From Rheinheimera sp. (GTDB lineage: Bacteria; Pseudomonadota; Gammaproteobacteria; Enterobacterales; Alteromonadaceae), in the NCBI GenBank assembly GCA_003543135.1, contig DPJG01000007.1, forward strand, positions 47,940 through 111,939: a stretch of 64,000 nt of DNA. Direction: 5' to 3'. Within the stretch, counting starts at the first letter, position 1; each line of letters opens with the position of its first letter. Made by a program: the position numbers and the translations under genes. A model generated the notes under the pieces. The model was not told the DNA's origin. It was given only the letters and a program-made list of their open reading frames with translations, and did no database searches. Below, piece after piece: positions 36,500-45,049 of the stretch.

Positions 36500-38350
36500 T
36501 TATTTACGGCTGGCACGGATAAAATACAGTGTTGCCACAAGCAATAAAGCCGTTTGTAAAGTGATCCCCTGCCAGGTTGGATAAATACCCAGCCAGCTAA
36601 TGGTTGGGAAAGTTAAAGCCGCAGCCGATAACTGACCTGCTTCCTGTAAGGCGGCTATGCCCTTGCCGGCCATCACAAAAGCCAGCAATAGCATCAGCAG
36701 TGCTGTGCTGCCAAAAAAGCTTTTCAGCGGCAACTTCACGGCAAACTTCATGACCGCAACAGCCAGCAGCGCCAGTGCTAACAATCCTGTGCCTATGCCA
36801 GCAATAAAGGCCAGCTGATGAACCTGCCCACCCTGTAACCATAATGATTGATAAAACAGGATAGTTTCAAAGACTTCGCGATAAACCGCCAGGAATACCA
36901 CCAGCGCCAGTGTCCAGTAGGTGCCTCCGCTCAACGCATTTTGTACTTTGCTTTGAATAAACTGCTGCCATTCTGAGGCGCTGGTTTTGCTGTGCATCCA
37001 AAAGCCCATATAAAACAAAATGGCTGCGGCAATCAGCGCTGTGTAACCTTCAGTCAGCTCACGGGATGCACCGGAAATTTCAATCACAAAACTCGACAGC
37101 ACCCAGGTGATGACACCCAGCGCCAGCGCGCTCAGCCAGCCAGCGTGCACTGTCCTTTTCAGTTCATAACGGCCGGTTTTTACCGCCACAGCGTAAATAG
37201 CAGCTACCACCAATAAAGCTTCCAGACCTTCGCGCAGCAGAATCAACAGCGCCAGTAACCAGACACTTTCAGCTGTTAAATTTGCTGAAGCAACCTGGGC
37301 TCTGGCCTCATTCAGCTGAAGTATCACTGCATCTATGGCTGCGGCTGTTGCAGCTTCCTGTGGCTGATTTTTTACCAGAGTGCGTACCTGCATCATATTC
37401 TTTTCAATGGCATTACGCTTCGGTCTGTCTACGGCATCCAACTGTGCTTCAACCAGTTCAAAACCGTCCAGATAAGCCGCGACCGTCAGGTCATAACTGC
37501 TCTGTGGATTGCTTGATAACAAAGATTTGGCCAGTGTCAGATTGTTACTGGCTACAGTCCATGGATCTTGCTCTCTTGCCTGATAAAACTGCGCTGGATC
37601 TTTGCGAAACAATGCCATCAGTGCTGTGCCGCTATGCTGATATTGCACCGTCAGCTCGGCCGGAGTCGCGGTCAGCAGGTGCTCAATCTGTTCAGGAGCT
37701 ATCAGCGCTTTAGGTGCTGTATCTGTTGGCAGGTCTTTACTGGCCAAATGGCCTACATAAAATGCCAAATCCCAGCGGCTTTGTTCATCGAGGTTGGCAA
37801 AAGAGGTCATGCCGGTGTCGGCAACGCCAATACTAATGGTGGTGAAAAGGCCAAATAAACTGCGGGCGTTGTGGCGTTCCAGCTCATAAAAGTTAGTAGG
37901 AGCAGGGTCCATTTGAGCGCCGGCTGCGCCATCACCTAAACCGGTTTGGCCATGGCAGGCGACACAGTTTTGTGCATAAAGTGTGGCACCACGCTGTAAA
38001 TCCGGTGCTGTTGTTGGCAGCGGTAACTTTGCGATTGATGACAGCACAGACTGTCGCATTGTTGCGGTCAAACCCCGGACAGCCACAACATCGGCTTTGT
38101 CCTGGATCAGTTGTTTGAGGTGGGTGGCTTGTTGCTGTAAAGCTGCATTCTTGCCATGTTGGACTTCATCGGCAATCAATGCAGCAAACTCGGTCATTTC
38201 GCCATATTCGCCTTCGCTGATTATCTTGCCATCCTGCACCGCAGCGGAATAATCGGCTCCTATGTATTCAATGAGTTGAATTAATTTATCCGATGCCAAA
38301 CAACAACTGCTAAACAAACTGAACAGGAAAAACATCATTACTTTTGCCAT
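36500..38350 (-). CDS. Cytochrome c / FTR1 family iron permease
   Basis: 616 aa. Signal peptide (residues 1-20), a periplasmic helical region, then a class I cytochrome c domain with heme site CVACHGQTGLGDG near residue 130. Residues about 350-616 are the seven-helix FTR1 permease with two iron-binding REXXE motifs: LREGLEALLVV and YREVFETILFY. FTR1/EfeU proteins take up ferrous iron after oxidation; the fused cytochrome domain is expected to handle the electron, in place of the separate EfeO/EfeB. It is single, with a Fur-like palindrome 39 bp upstream. Confidence 0.93.
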   Translation of the reverse strand: MAKVMMFFLFSLFSSCCLASDKLIQLIEYIGADYSAAVQDGKIISEGEYGEMTEFAALIADEVQHGKNAALQQQATHLKQLIQDKADVVAVRGLTATMRQSVLSSIAKLPLPTTAPDLQRGATLYAQNCVACHGQTGLGDGAAGAQMDPAPTNFYELERHNARSLFGLFTTISIGVADTGMTSFANLDEQSRWDLAFYVGHLASKDLPTDTAPKALIAPEQIEHLLTATPAELTVQYQHSGTALMALFRKDPAQFYQAREQDPWTVASNNLTLAKSLLSSNPQSSYDLTVAAYLDGFELVEAQLDAVDRPKRNAIEKNMMQVRTLVKNQPQEAATAAAIDAVILQLNEARAQVASANLTAESVWLLALLILLREGLEALLVVAAIYAVAVKTGRYELKRTVHAGWLSALALGVITWVLSSFVIEISGASRELTEGYTALIAAAILFYMGFWMHSKTSASEWQQFIQSKVQNALSGGTYWTLALVVFLAVYREVFETILFYQSLWLQGGQVHQLAFIAGIGTGLLALALLAVAVMKFAVKLPLKSFFGSTALLMLLLAFVMAGKGIAALQEAGQLSAAALTFPTISWLGIYPTWQGITLQTALLLVATLYFIRASRK

Positions 38351-38388
38351 GGCACAACCCTTTTAACGCCATCACTCTGTGGAGTGGC

Positions 38389-38409
38389 TAATAAGAATAA
38401 TTCTTATTA
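38389..38409. promoter_or_regulatory. Fur-box-like palindrome controlling the iron permease
   Basis: Two perfect 10-base arms, TAATAAGAAT and ATTCTTATTA, around a central A. The core AAGAATAATTCTT fits the Fur 7-1-7 pattern of A/T-rich dyads. The position just before an iron uptake gene supports iron-dependent repression. Confidence 0.75.
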
Positions 38410-38678
38410 TGCCTCAGCTGTTGGCAAAATGGATCCACTACCCACAATATTTTGCGGATGTGTTTGTTATGACGAAAGTTTGGTATGAGTTGCCAAGGGC
38501 CCTAAAAGGGCTTAATGAGTAGGGATTGCAGCAGTAGTGATCAGTAAAAACTCACAACAGCTGATCCCCTTTGCTAGCCAACAGGGCTTGGCTGTGTCAC
38601 TGCTGAAGTGTCTGAGTTGAATGTTGTGACCTGATAAAAGCATTGTTTTTAAGATGTTGCTCAGAATGTATTGCAGTT
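38410..38678. other. Intergenic region between iron permease and TonB receptor genes
   Basis: About 270 bp of moderately AT-rich sequence with no open frame or RNA gene I can support. Confidence 0.5.
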
Positions 38679-38705
38679 AAAAAGGAGGGCGCAAAGCGCC
38701 CCCAA
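38679..38705 (-). terminator. Terminator after the TonB-dependent receptor
   Basis: On the minus strand GGGCGC-TTT-GCGCCC followed by TCC and five Ts. Confidence 0.75.
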
Positions 38706-38727
38706 AAACACCAGGCAGAATAAAAGC

Positions 38728-41346
38728 TTAGAATTTCACGGTATAACGTAACGTCCAGACCCGGCCTAACCAGTCATGCACCGAGCTGGCATAACCATTG
38801 GTGGGGGACGAAGCATAAGGTGGCTCTTTGTCGGTCAGGTTACGTACTGTCAGCTGCAACTTACTTGCATCAGTCAGCTGGTAACCCAGACTTGCGCTTA
38901 ACACCAGCCAGCTGTCGACTGTATCATTGTCAAACTTAAAGTCGCCGTCGCCCAGGGAGCTGGTGTAATGGCCTGACAGGCTGGCGTTCCAGTCGTTCAG
39001 AGTCCAGTCCACACCGGCATCCGCCACAAAGTCCGGACGGGCAATTTCACTGGCGCCACTTAATTTGCCGAGTAAATCTTCCGGTGCATCGTCTTTGGTC
39101 AGCTGACGCTCATAACTTAAGGTGCGGGTCGCAGCAAAATAGGGTTTAAAATCACCGGCCGCTGTGCTCAGTTTGTAGTCCAGTTTCATATCAATACCGT
39201 CAGTATCCTGGGCACCCACGTTAAAGAAACCGGTGCGTAAAAACACCAGGTCATTGCCGGCATCCATCACACAACCAAAAGCATCACCCAGTGCAGCTTC
39301 TGAGCTAACTTTTGGCGCAGTGCCAGCGATACAGGCTTTTAACGTCGTGTTGGCATCCACATCGACAATATCGCTATGCTGATAACGCCAATAATCAAGG
39401 GTCAGGTTCAGCTCTTCAGTCAGGTTCCAGGACAGACCCAGGTTCATCGCTTCTGAGCTCTCTGCATCCAGGCCTTTATTGCCGATCGTTTCCTGATCGT
39501 ATTCCAGTTCGCCCGTTGGCAGACCAAAAGCACCACAAAGTGGGGTGTAAGGTGATCCAGCGCCACAGTCAATGTAGTTTGAACCTAATGAGGTACCTGC
39601 GCCCAGCTGAGATAAAGACGGTGCTCTGAAGCCGGTGGACCAGCTGGCACGCAGGATCAAATCGTCAGTGGCACGGTAACGCAACGACAGTTTTGGATTG
39701 ACATCACCCCCAAAATCGCTGTAGTGGTCGTAGCGCAGGGCGGCAATAGCATCCAGCTGTTCAGTCAGCGGAACATTAAATTCACCATAAACGGCATATT
39801 GGCTGCGATCTGCTGCTGCATCGCTGGCACCTAAGGTGGTCACGCCGCCGGTTTTGGCAAGCTCTGATGGACGATCAAAAATGTCTTCACTGCGGACTTC
39901 ACCACCAAACACGGCTTTAACTGCACCATTTGACAGTTGGAACAAATCGCCTGTGATATTAAAATCCCAGGACATCACTTCAGATTCCCCAATACGCGGC
40001 GCAGCCTCACGTAACCCGGCAATCACTGATGGGTCGGTGTCGCGACCTAAGTTAAAGGGGTTAAAAGTACCGTTTAACGCCGCAGCACGCATCCGCGCCA
40101 CACTAAAATAACCTGTGCTGTGGATCACTTCGTTTTCTGATTTGCCTACAGTGGCGGCCGTTTCCCAGTTCCAGTCTTGCAGCTCACCGCGCAGGCCCGC
40201 CAATAAACGGTAGCTGGTGGTGTCATATTGTTGGGTACGTGCTTCAGGAAAACGTGAGCGGACACGGATGTTATTTACACTGCCGTTTTGGGCGTCGATG
40301 GTTTTTGCCCAGGCCGGAATAGTTGGCAGGGCACCTGACAAGGTGTAATCAAAAGCACCGGCTGAGTCGTAAGCGCCACCGCTGTTGTCCTGATACATCA
40401 CTTCGGCAAAAAATTCTTTGTTATCGCCAAAACGATAATTGTGGTTCAGGGTTGCGCCAATATTTTTGCTGTCTGGCTGGATGGCGCGTTCCATCACGTA
40501 ATCGTATTTACATCTGGTGCCACCGTTACTGGTATTTTTGCCACACCAGGGTTCGGCGTAATCTTTGCCATCAATAGTGACGCGGGTTGACGATAAAAAC
40601 GTCACATCAATAGGCCTGTCACTGTTCATCAGCTTTTCACGGTCAAAATAATCAATCACCAGCGTGGTGAAGCTGTTTTCGGTGGCAAAACCGCCGGCAT
40701 AAGTCAGGTTAGTGCGGCCAAAATCACTGCTTTTAGTGTCGTCGCCATACATAGCCGACAGCTCATGGCCTTCAAAATCTTTACGCAGGATAAAGTTAAT
40801 TACACCGGCAATAGCGTCTGAACCATAGACTGAAGAAGCGCCGTCGGTCAGCACTTCCACTCGCTCAATGGCCGACATCGGAATTGCATTCACGTTTACA
40901 AAGGAGTCAAAACCGTTGGAAAAAGAATCCACCGCAACACGGCGGCCGTTGACCAACACCAGGGTAGAACTGGAGCCTAAACCACGCAGACTGACACCGG
41001 CAGCGCCTGGTGGTGTGCCGTCTGAGCCTGCAACGTTACCGTTTTCAGTGAAGGTACCGGCGCTGGAAGCCTGAGGTAAATCCTTTAAAAAGGCCGAGAC
41101 GCTGTCATAACCTTTTTTAATCAAATCGTCTTTGCTAAATACCTGCAGCGGGTTAGCGCCTTCCATATCCACGCCTTTTAAGCGCGAGCCTGTCACTTCC
41201 AGTTTTTCAATAGCTTTGGTATCGGCTTCTGCATCCGTGGTTGCCTGCTGCGCTAAAAGCGATGGACTGCTGAGTAGGGCAAGCAAAGTTGCACTATATA
41301 ACATGCTGTATTTAAACGAAGTTTGCTTCATTGTTGCGAATTTCAT
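38728..41346 (-). CDS. TonB-dependent outer-membrane receptor
   Basis: About 872 aa from ATG 41346, chosen for AGAGGA six bases upstream; upstream in-frame ATGs lack such a site. Signal peptide ends at SLLAQQ. The plug domain holds EKLEVTGSRLKGVDME, GVSLRGLGSSSTLVLVNGRR, IERVEVLTDGASSVYGSDAI and GVINFILRK. The remaining 650 residues form a 22-strand barrel ending in the outer-membrane signal Phe (WTLRYTVKF). The type without FpvA-like signalling extension is abundant in Alteromonadales for uptake of peptides, sugars or aromatics; the substrate is unknown. A leader ORF rich in aromatic residues lies upstream on the same strand. Confidence 0.93.
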   Translation of the reverse strand: MKFATMKQTSFKYSMLYSATLLALLSSPSLLAQQATTDAEADTKAIEKLEVTGSRLKGVDMEGANPLQVFSKDDLIKKGYDSVSAFLKDLPQASSAGTFTENGNVAGSDGTPPGAAGVSLRGLGSSSTLVLVNGRRVAVDSFSNGFDSFVNVNAIPMSAIERVEVLTDGASSVYGSDAIAGVINFILRKDFEGHELSAMYGDDTKSSDFGRTNLTYAGGFATENSFTTLVIDYFDREKLMNSDRPIDVTFLSSTRVTIDGKDYAEPWCGKNTSNGGTRCKYDYVMERAIQPDSKNIGATLNHNYRFGDNKEFFAEVMYQDNSGGAYDSAGAFDYTLSGALPTIPAWAKTIDAQNGSVNNIRVRSRFPEARTQQYDTTSYRLLAGLRGELQDWNWETAATVGKSENEVIHSTGYFSVARMRAAALNGTFNPFNLGRDTDPSVIAGLREAAPRIGESEVMSWDFNITGDLFQLSNGAVKAVFGGEVRSEDIFDRPSELAKTGGVTTLGASDAAADRSQYAVYGEFNVPLTEQLDAIAALRYDHYSDFGGDVNPKLSLRYRATDDLILRASWSTGFRAPSLSQLGAGTSLGSNYIDCGAGSPYTPLCGAFGLPTGELEYDQETIGNKGLDAESSEAMNLGLSWNLTEELNLTLDYWRYQHSDIVDVDANTTLKACIAGTAPKVSSEAALGDAFGCVMDAGNDLVFLRTGFFNVGAQDTDGIDMKLDYKLSTAAGDFKPYFAATRTLSYERQLTKDDAPEDLLGKLSGASEIARPDFVADAGVDWTLNDWNASLSGHYTSSLGDGDFKFDNDTVDSWLVLSASLGYQLTDASKLQLTVRNLTDKEPPYASSPTNGYASSVHDWLGRVWTLRYTVKF

Positions 41347-41570
41347 ACACATTCCTCTGAACATTGTTCGTTGCCTTAGTGGCAATCTTGCGTCGGTAAA
41401 GAAACAAAAAATGCAGAGGGGGTGCCAGCATGCACCTGTCCTGAGTTGACACGCTCAGAAATGGACAGGCACAACACACAACCAACACAGGCGCAAACCG
41501 GTATGGTGATGGCAACAACTGATTAGATCAGGTACTCAGTGAAAACTGAACAACTTGAAGAAGTCAGACA

Positions 41571-41593
41571 GCCCTCTGCATCAGGCAAAGGGC
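41571..41593 (-). promoter_or_regulatory. Hairpin directly after the leader ORF
   Basis: GCCCTTTGC-CTGAT-GCAGAGGGC. The second arm is also perfectly complementary to CCCTCTGCA further down (41420-41412), which is followed by six Ts. These two pairings exclude each other, as in attenuators, though the second encloses a loop of about 150 nt. Confidence 0.4.
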
Positions 41594-41598
41594 AGTGG

Positions 41599-41673
41599 CT
41601 AATTATTAAACCACTCGGACAGATAATAAGGAGAGTAAAAATAAGAGCTGAGATTAGCAGCAAGCTTTTGCAT
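41599..41673 (-). CDS. Candidate 24-residue leader peptide upstream of the TonB receptor
   Basis: ATG at 41673 preceded by ATAAGGAGA at ideal spacing, and a frame of 24 codons ending in TAG. The peptide begins MQKLAANLSS and continues YFYSPYYLSEWF, then Asn-Asn: four Tyr, two Phe and one Trp in twelve residues. The stop is followed at once by a hairpin (GCCCTTTGC/GCAGAGGGC). Possible minus-strand -35 TTGACA at 41759-41754. The clustering of aromatic codons suggests a transcription-attenuation leader; a true microprotein is the alternative. Too short for ORF finders and easily missed. Confidence 0.5.
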   Translation of the reverse strand: MQKLAANLSSYFYSPYYLSEWFNN

Positions 41674-41854
41674 CTTTACGTCTCCTTATCGTTGGGAAAA
41701 CTGCTGCGGCTGGGCAGCGCGGATAGCTCAAAATTGTCGGAATTAAATTACCTTGTCAAGCGCTTTTTTTTAACCTTGCTTTAGATATTGATTTAAAAAC
41801 AGTTTTTAACTGTGTATTGCTAATTTCCGGCAAACAGAAAATCACTGCACTATA

Positions 41855-41898
41855 TTGACTTGCAGAAGTTTCAAACGTACATTTCAAACAGTTGTTTA
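41855..41898 (+). promoter_or_regulatory. psrA promoter with overlapping PsrA-like operator
   Basis: -35 TTGACT (41855-41860), 17-bp spacer, -10 TACATT (41878-41883). CAAAC-AGTT-GTTTA (41885-41898) matches the PsrA pattern of CAAAC-N2-4-GTTTG except for the last base and would block initiation. TTTCAAAC is also repeated directly at 41869-41876 and 41882-41889. Confidence 0.55.
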
Positions 41899-41913
41899 AA
41901 TTGACTGACTGAT

Positions 41914-42555
41914 ATGACCAGTAAACAAAATACCCAACAAAAAATTCTGGACGCAGCTGAGCGTTTATTTGCTGATACCGGCTTCAGTGCCACTTCGCTT
42001 CGGCAAATTACCGGTATGGCGGAAGTGAATCTGGCGTCGGTGAATTATCATTTTGGTTCGAAAAAAGAACTGATCCAGGCCGTGTTACAACGTTATCTGG
42101 CGGTGCTGATGCCAAGATTAGATCAGGAATTCAGTTTGCTGTTGTCATCACAAAAACCCAATGATTTATCCAAAGTGTTGTCGGTATTTGTTGAACCTTT
42201 ATTGGAACTCAACAAAGTCCAGAACCGCGGCACCACACTGTTTTTACAGTTGCTGGGGCGGGGTTATACCGATGTACAAGGCCACTTGCGCTGGTTTTTT
42301 AATCATCATTATGGCCGCACTTTAGACAAGTTTGTGCTGTTGGTTCAGCAAAGCTGTCCGGCGTTACCGGCCAGTGAAATTTTCTGGCGGCTGCATTTTT
42401 CGCTTGGCACCATCGTTTTTACCATGGCGTCGAACGAAGCGTTAAAGGACATTGCAGCTGCCGATTTTAACGAAGTAGTGGAAATTGATGGTGTGATCAA
42501 AAGATTGATCCCCTATCTGGCGGCCGGGATAGCCGCGCCTTTGCAGTCTGACTAA
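41914..42555 (+). CDS. psrA: TetR family regulator, PsrA-like
   Basis: 213 aa. The N-terminal helix-turn-helix is typical TetR: TQQKILDAAERLFADTGFSA, TSLRQITGMAEVNLASVNYHFGSKKEL. The C-terminal domain resembles that of PsrA, which senses long-chain fatty acids or acyl-CoA and represses beta-oxidation genes. The gene is 25 bp upstream of fadE and has a PsrA-like box over its own promoter. The assignment rests on context and fold character; other TetR repressors next to fadE cannot be excluded. Confidence 0.8.
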   Translation: MTSKQNTQQKILDAAERLFADTGFSATSLRQITGMAEVNLASVNYHFGSKKELIQAVLQRYLAVLMPRLDQEFSLLLSSQKPNDLSKVLSVFVEPLLELNKVQNRGTTLFLQLLGRGYTDVQGHLRWFFNHHYGRTLDKFVLLVQQSCPALPASEIFWRLHFSLGTIVFTMASNEALKDIAAADFNEVVEIDGVIKRLIPYLAAGIAAPLQSD

Positions 42556-42580
42556 AACCATCCGATAAAGGACAAGCCTT

Positions 42581-44884
42581 ATGTTTATTTTATTTTTAAT
42601 TATTGTGGCGCTGGTGGTGATCCTTGGGATCACCGACATCCGCCGTAACCTCGTGACAAAACCCATTTTTGCCATCTTTAAAAAAATTCTGCCGCCGCTG
42701 TCAGACACAGAACGTGAAGCGATGGAAGCGGGTGATGTCTGGTGGGATGGTGATTTATTTAAAGGCAAACCAGACTGGAACAAGCTGCACGCCATTCCAA
42801 AACCACAGCTGTCAGCCGAAGAACAGGCTTTTATGGACAATGAAGTAGAAACCCTGCTGAAAATGCTGGACGACTACAAAATTGTGCAGGAACAACGGGA
42901 TTTGCCGGTTGAAGTGTGGAATTACATTAAAGCCAACGGCTTTTTTGCCATGATCATTCCAAAATCCTACGGTGGCCGTGAGTTTTCGGCTATTGCCAAC
43001 TCAACAATTGTTTCGCGTATCGCCACCCGCAGCTTGACTGCCGCAGTCACAGTGATGGTGCCAAACTCCTTAGGCCCGGGCGAGCTTTTGATGCACTACG
43101 GCACTCAGGAGCAAAAAGACCGTTGGTTACCGGGCTTAGCTGCCGGTAAAGAAGTGCCTTGTTTTGCTTTAACAGGCCCGGAAGCTGGTTCAGATGCCGG
43201 TGGTATTCCGGACACTGGTGTGGTCTGTAAAGGTGAGTTTGAAGGCAAAGAGGTGGTGGGGATCCGCCTGAACTGGGATAAACGTTATATCACTTTAGCC
43301 CCTGTTGCCACTGTGCTGGGTTTGGCCTTTAAACTGTCTGATCCGGATAAACTGCTGGGTGACAAAGAAGAGCTGGGTATTACCTGTGCCCTTATTCCAA
43401 CCTCACACCCTGGTGTTGAAATTGGTGACCGTCATTTCCCGATGAATATGGCCTTTATGAACGGTACTACTTACGGTAAAGATGTGTTTATTCCGCTGGA
43501 TTGGATCATCGGTGGCCCGTCTTACGCTGGTCGTGGCTGGCGTATGCTGGTGGAGTGTTTATCAGCAGGCCGCGGTATTTCGCTGCCGGCACTTGGTACA
43601 GCCACAGGCCATTTAGCCACCCGTATGACAGGCGCTTACGCTTATGTGCGTCAGCAGTTTGGGATGTCGATTGGTAAGTTTGAAGGTGTACAGGAATCAC
43701 TCGGCCGTATCGGTGGTTTAACTTATAGTCTGGAAGCCATGCGCGTGATGACAGCTGGTGCTATTGACCTGAAACTGAGCCCGTCAGTGGTCACTGCTAT
43801 TGCCAAATACCATATGACCGAAATGTCACGTACGCTGTTAAACGACTCTTTTGATATTCATGCCGGTCGTGCTATCCAATGTGGTCCGAAAAACTACCTG
43901 GCCCATGGTTATATGGGGGTGCCAATTTCAATCACGGTTGAAGGCGCCAATATTTTAACCCGTAACCTGATGATTTTTGGTCAGGGTGCCACCCGTTGCC
44001 ACCCGTACGTATTAAAAGAATTGGAAGCTGCAGCAAACCCGGATGCGGAAGAAGGTTTAAAGCAGTTTGATGAGTTGTTGCTGAAACATGTTGGTTTTGC
44101 GTTGGGCAACACTTTTGGTGCGCTGTTCCAGGGCCTGACTGCAGGTTGTTTTAACAGCTCGCCGGTCGGTGGTGACACCGCCAAATATTACAAACAGTTA
44201 AGCCGTATGAGTAAAGCACTGGCGCTCAGTGCCGACTTCTCGATGCTGATGTTAGGTGGTGATTTAAAACGCAAAGAAATGCTGTCAGCCCGTTTAGGTG
44301 ACGTATTAAGCCATTTGTATATTGCTTCTGCGGTACTGAAGTTTTATGAAGACAATGGCCGTCAGGTTGCGGATTTACCTTTTGTACACTACAGCGTGCA
44401 GCGTAATCTGCATGAAATTGGCCGTGCTTTTGCGGGCTTCTTCAGCAACTTCCCGAACCGTTTTGTTGGTGGCTTGTTAAAAGTGCTGGTATTCCCATTT
44501 GGTATTGGTTACCAGATGCCGGACGATGAAGTGTCGATGCAAATCTCTGATGCTTTATTAAAACCAAGTGTAATTCGTGACCGTTTAACCCATTTGTGTT
44601 ACCTGGGTGAAGACAAAAACGATCCGACGGGCTCTATGGAACGTGCTTTTGTGGCGGTTCACGCTGCGCAGCCTGTGATGAAAAAAATCTATGCAGCGCA
44701 AAAAGAAGGCAAGCTGGCGCGTAAGCTGCCACTGCAACAACTGATTGCCAAAGCTGCAGAGCTTGATGTGATTAGCTCCGCCGAAGCCACACAGCTCAAT
44801 GAAATGAACGAACTGCGTTTTGATGCCATCAGCGTAGATAGTTTTAAACCGGGTGAACTGGAAGCAATGGCCATCAAAGGCTGA
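42581..44884 (+). CDS. fadE: Acyl-CoA dehydrogenase FadE
   Basis: 767 aa, the size of the large FadE type. One hydrophobic helix at residues 1-19 anchors it to the membrane. It performs the first, FAD-dependent oxidation of fatty acyl-CoA. The N-terminal ACAD domain has VPCFALTGPEAGSDAGGIPD and the middle domain KRYITLAPVATVLGLAFKL; the catalytic region has HAGRAIQCGPKNYLAHGYMG and VPISITVEGANILTRNLMIFGQGA. The C-terminal extension is the DUF1974-type region of FadE. Co-transcribed with psrA; terminator 20 bp after it. Confidence 0.96.
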   Translation: MFILFLIIVALVVILGITDIRRNLVTKPIFAIFKKILPPLSDTEREAMEAGDVWWDGDLFKGKPDWNKLHAIPKPQLSAEEQAFMDNEVETLLKMLDDYKIVQEQRDLPVEVWNYIKANGFFAMIIPKSYGGREFSAIANSTIVSRIATRSLTAAVTVMVPNSLGPGELLMHYGTQEQKDRWLPGLAAGKEVPCFALTGPEAGSDAGGIPDTGVVCKGEFEGKEVVGIRLNWDKRYITLAPVATVLGLAFKLSDPDKLLGDKEELGITCALIPTSHPGVEIGDRHFPMNMAFMNGTTYGKDVFIPLDWIIGGPSYAGRGWRMLVECLSAGRGISLPALGTATGHLATRMTGAYAYVRQQFGMSIGKFEGVQESLGRIGGLTYSLEAMRVMTAGAIDLKLSPSVVTAIAKYHMTEMSRTLLNDSFDIHAGRAIQCGPKNYLAHGYMGVPISITVEGANILTRNLMIFGQGATRCHPYVLKELEAAANPDAEEGLKQFDELLLKHVGFALGNTFGALFQGLTAGCFNSSPVGGDTAKYYKQLSRMSKALALSADFSMLMLGGDLKRKEMLSARLGDVLSHLYIASAVLKFYEDNGRQVADLPFVHYSVQRNLHEIGRAFAGFFSNFPNRFVGGLLKVLVFPFGIGYQMPDDEVSMQISDALLKPSVIRDRLTHLCYLGEDKNDPTGSMERAFVAVHAAQPVMKKIYAAQKEGKLARKLPLQQLIAKAAELDVISSAEATQLNEMNELRFDAISVDSFKPGELEAMAIKG

Positions 44885-44902
44885 TAAATCTGTAACTTGA
44901 GC

Positions 44903-44932
44903 AAAAAGGCCGGCAGCAGCTGGCCTTTTTTT
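44903..44932 (+). terminator. Terminator after fadE
   Basis: AAAAAGGCCGGC-AGCA-GCTGGCCTTTTT with a long T-tract. Confidence 0.9.
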
Positions 44933-45049
44933 ATGGGGGCGCATGGGGTAAAGTAAAGCCTTTACGCCTTATGCTGATGATTTGCCGCCCTCTGGCAGCA
45001 GCCTGTCCGCTTTGACATGCCTTTTAAGCGCAATAAGAGAATTAATTTC

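Noticed and set aside
41539-41784. 81-codon open frame on the + strand
   Set aside because: Antisense to the better-supported leader ORF, and its Lys/Leu-rich sequence has no family character.
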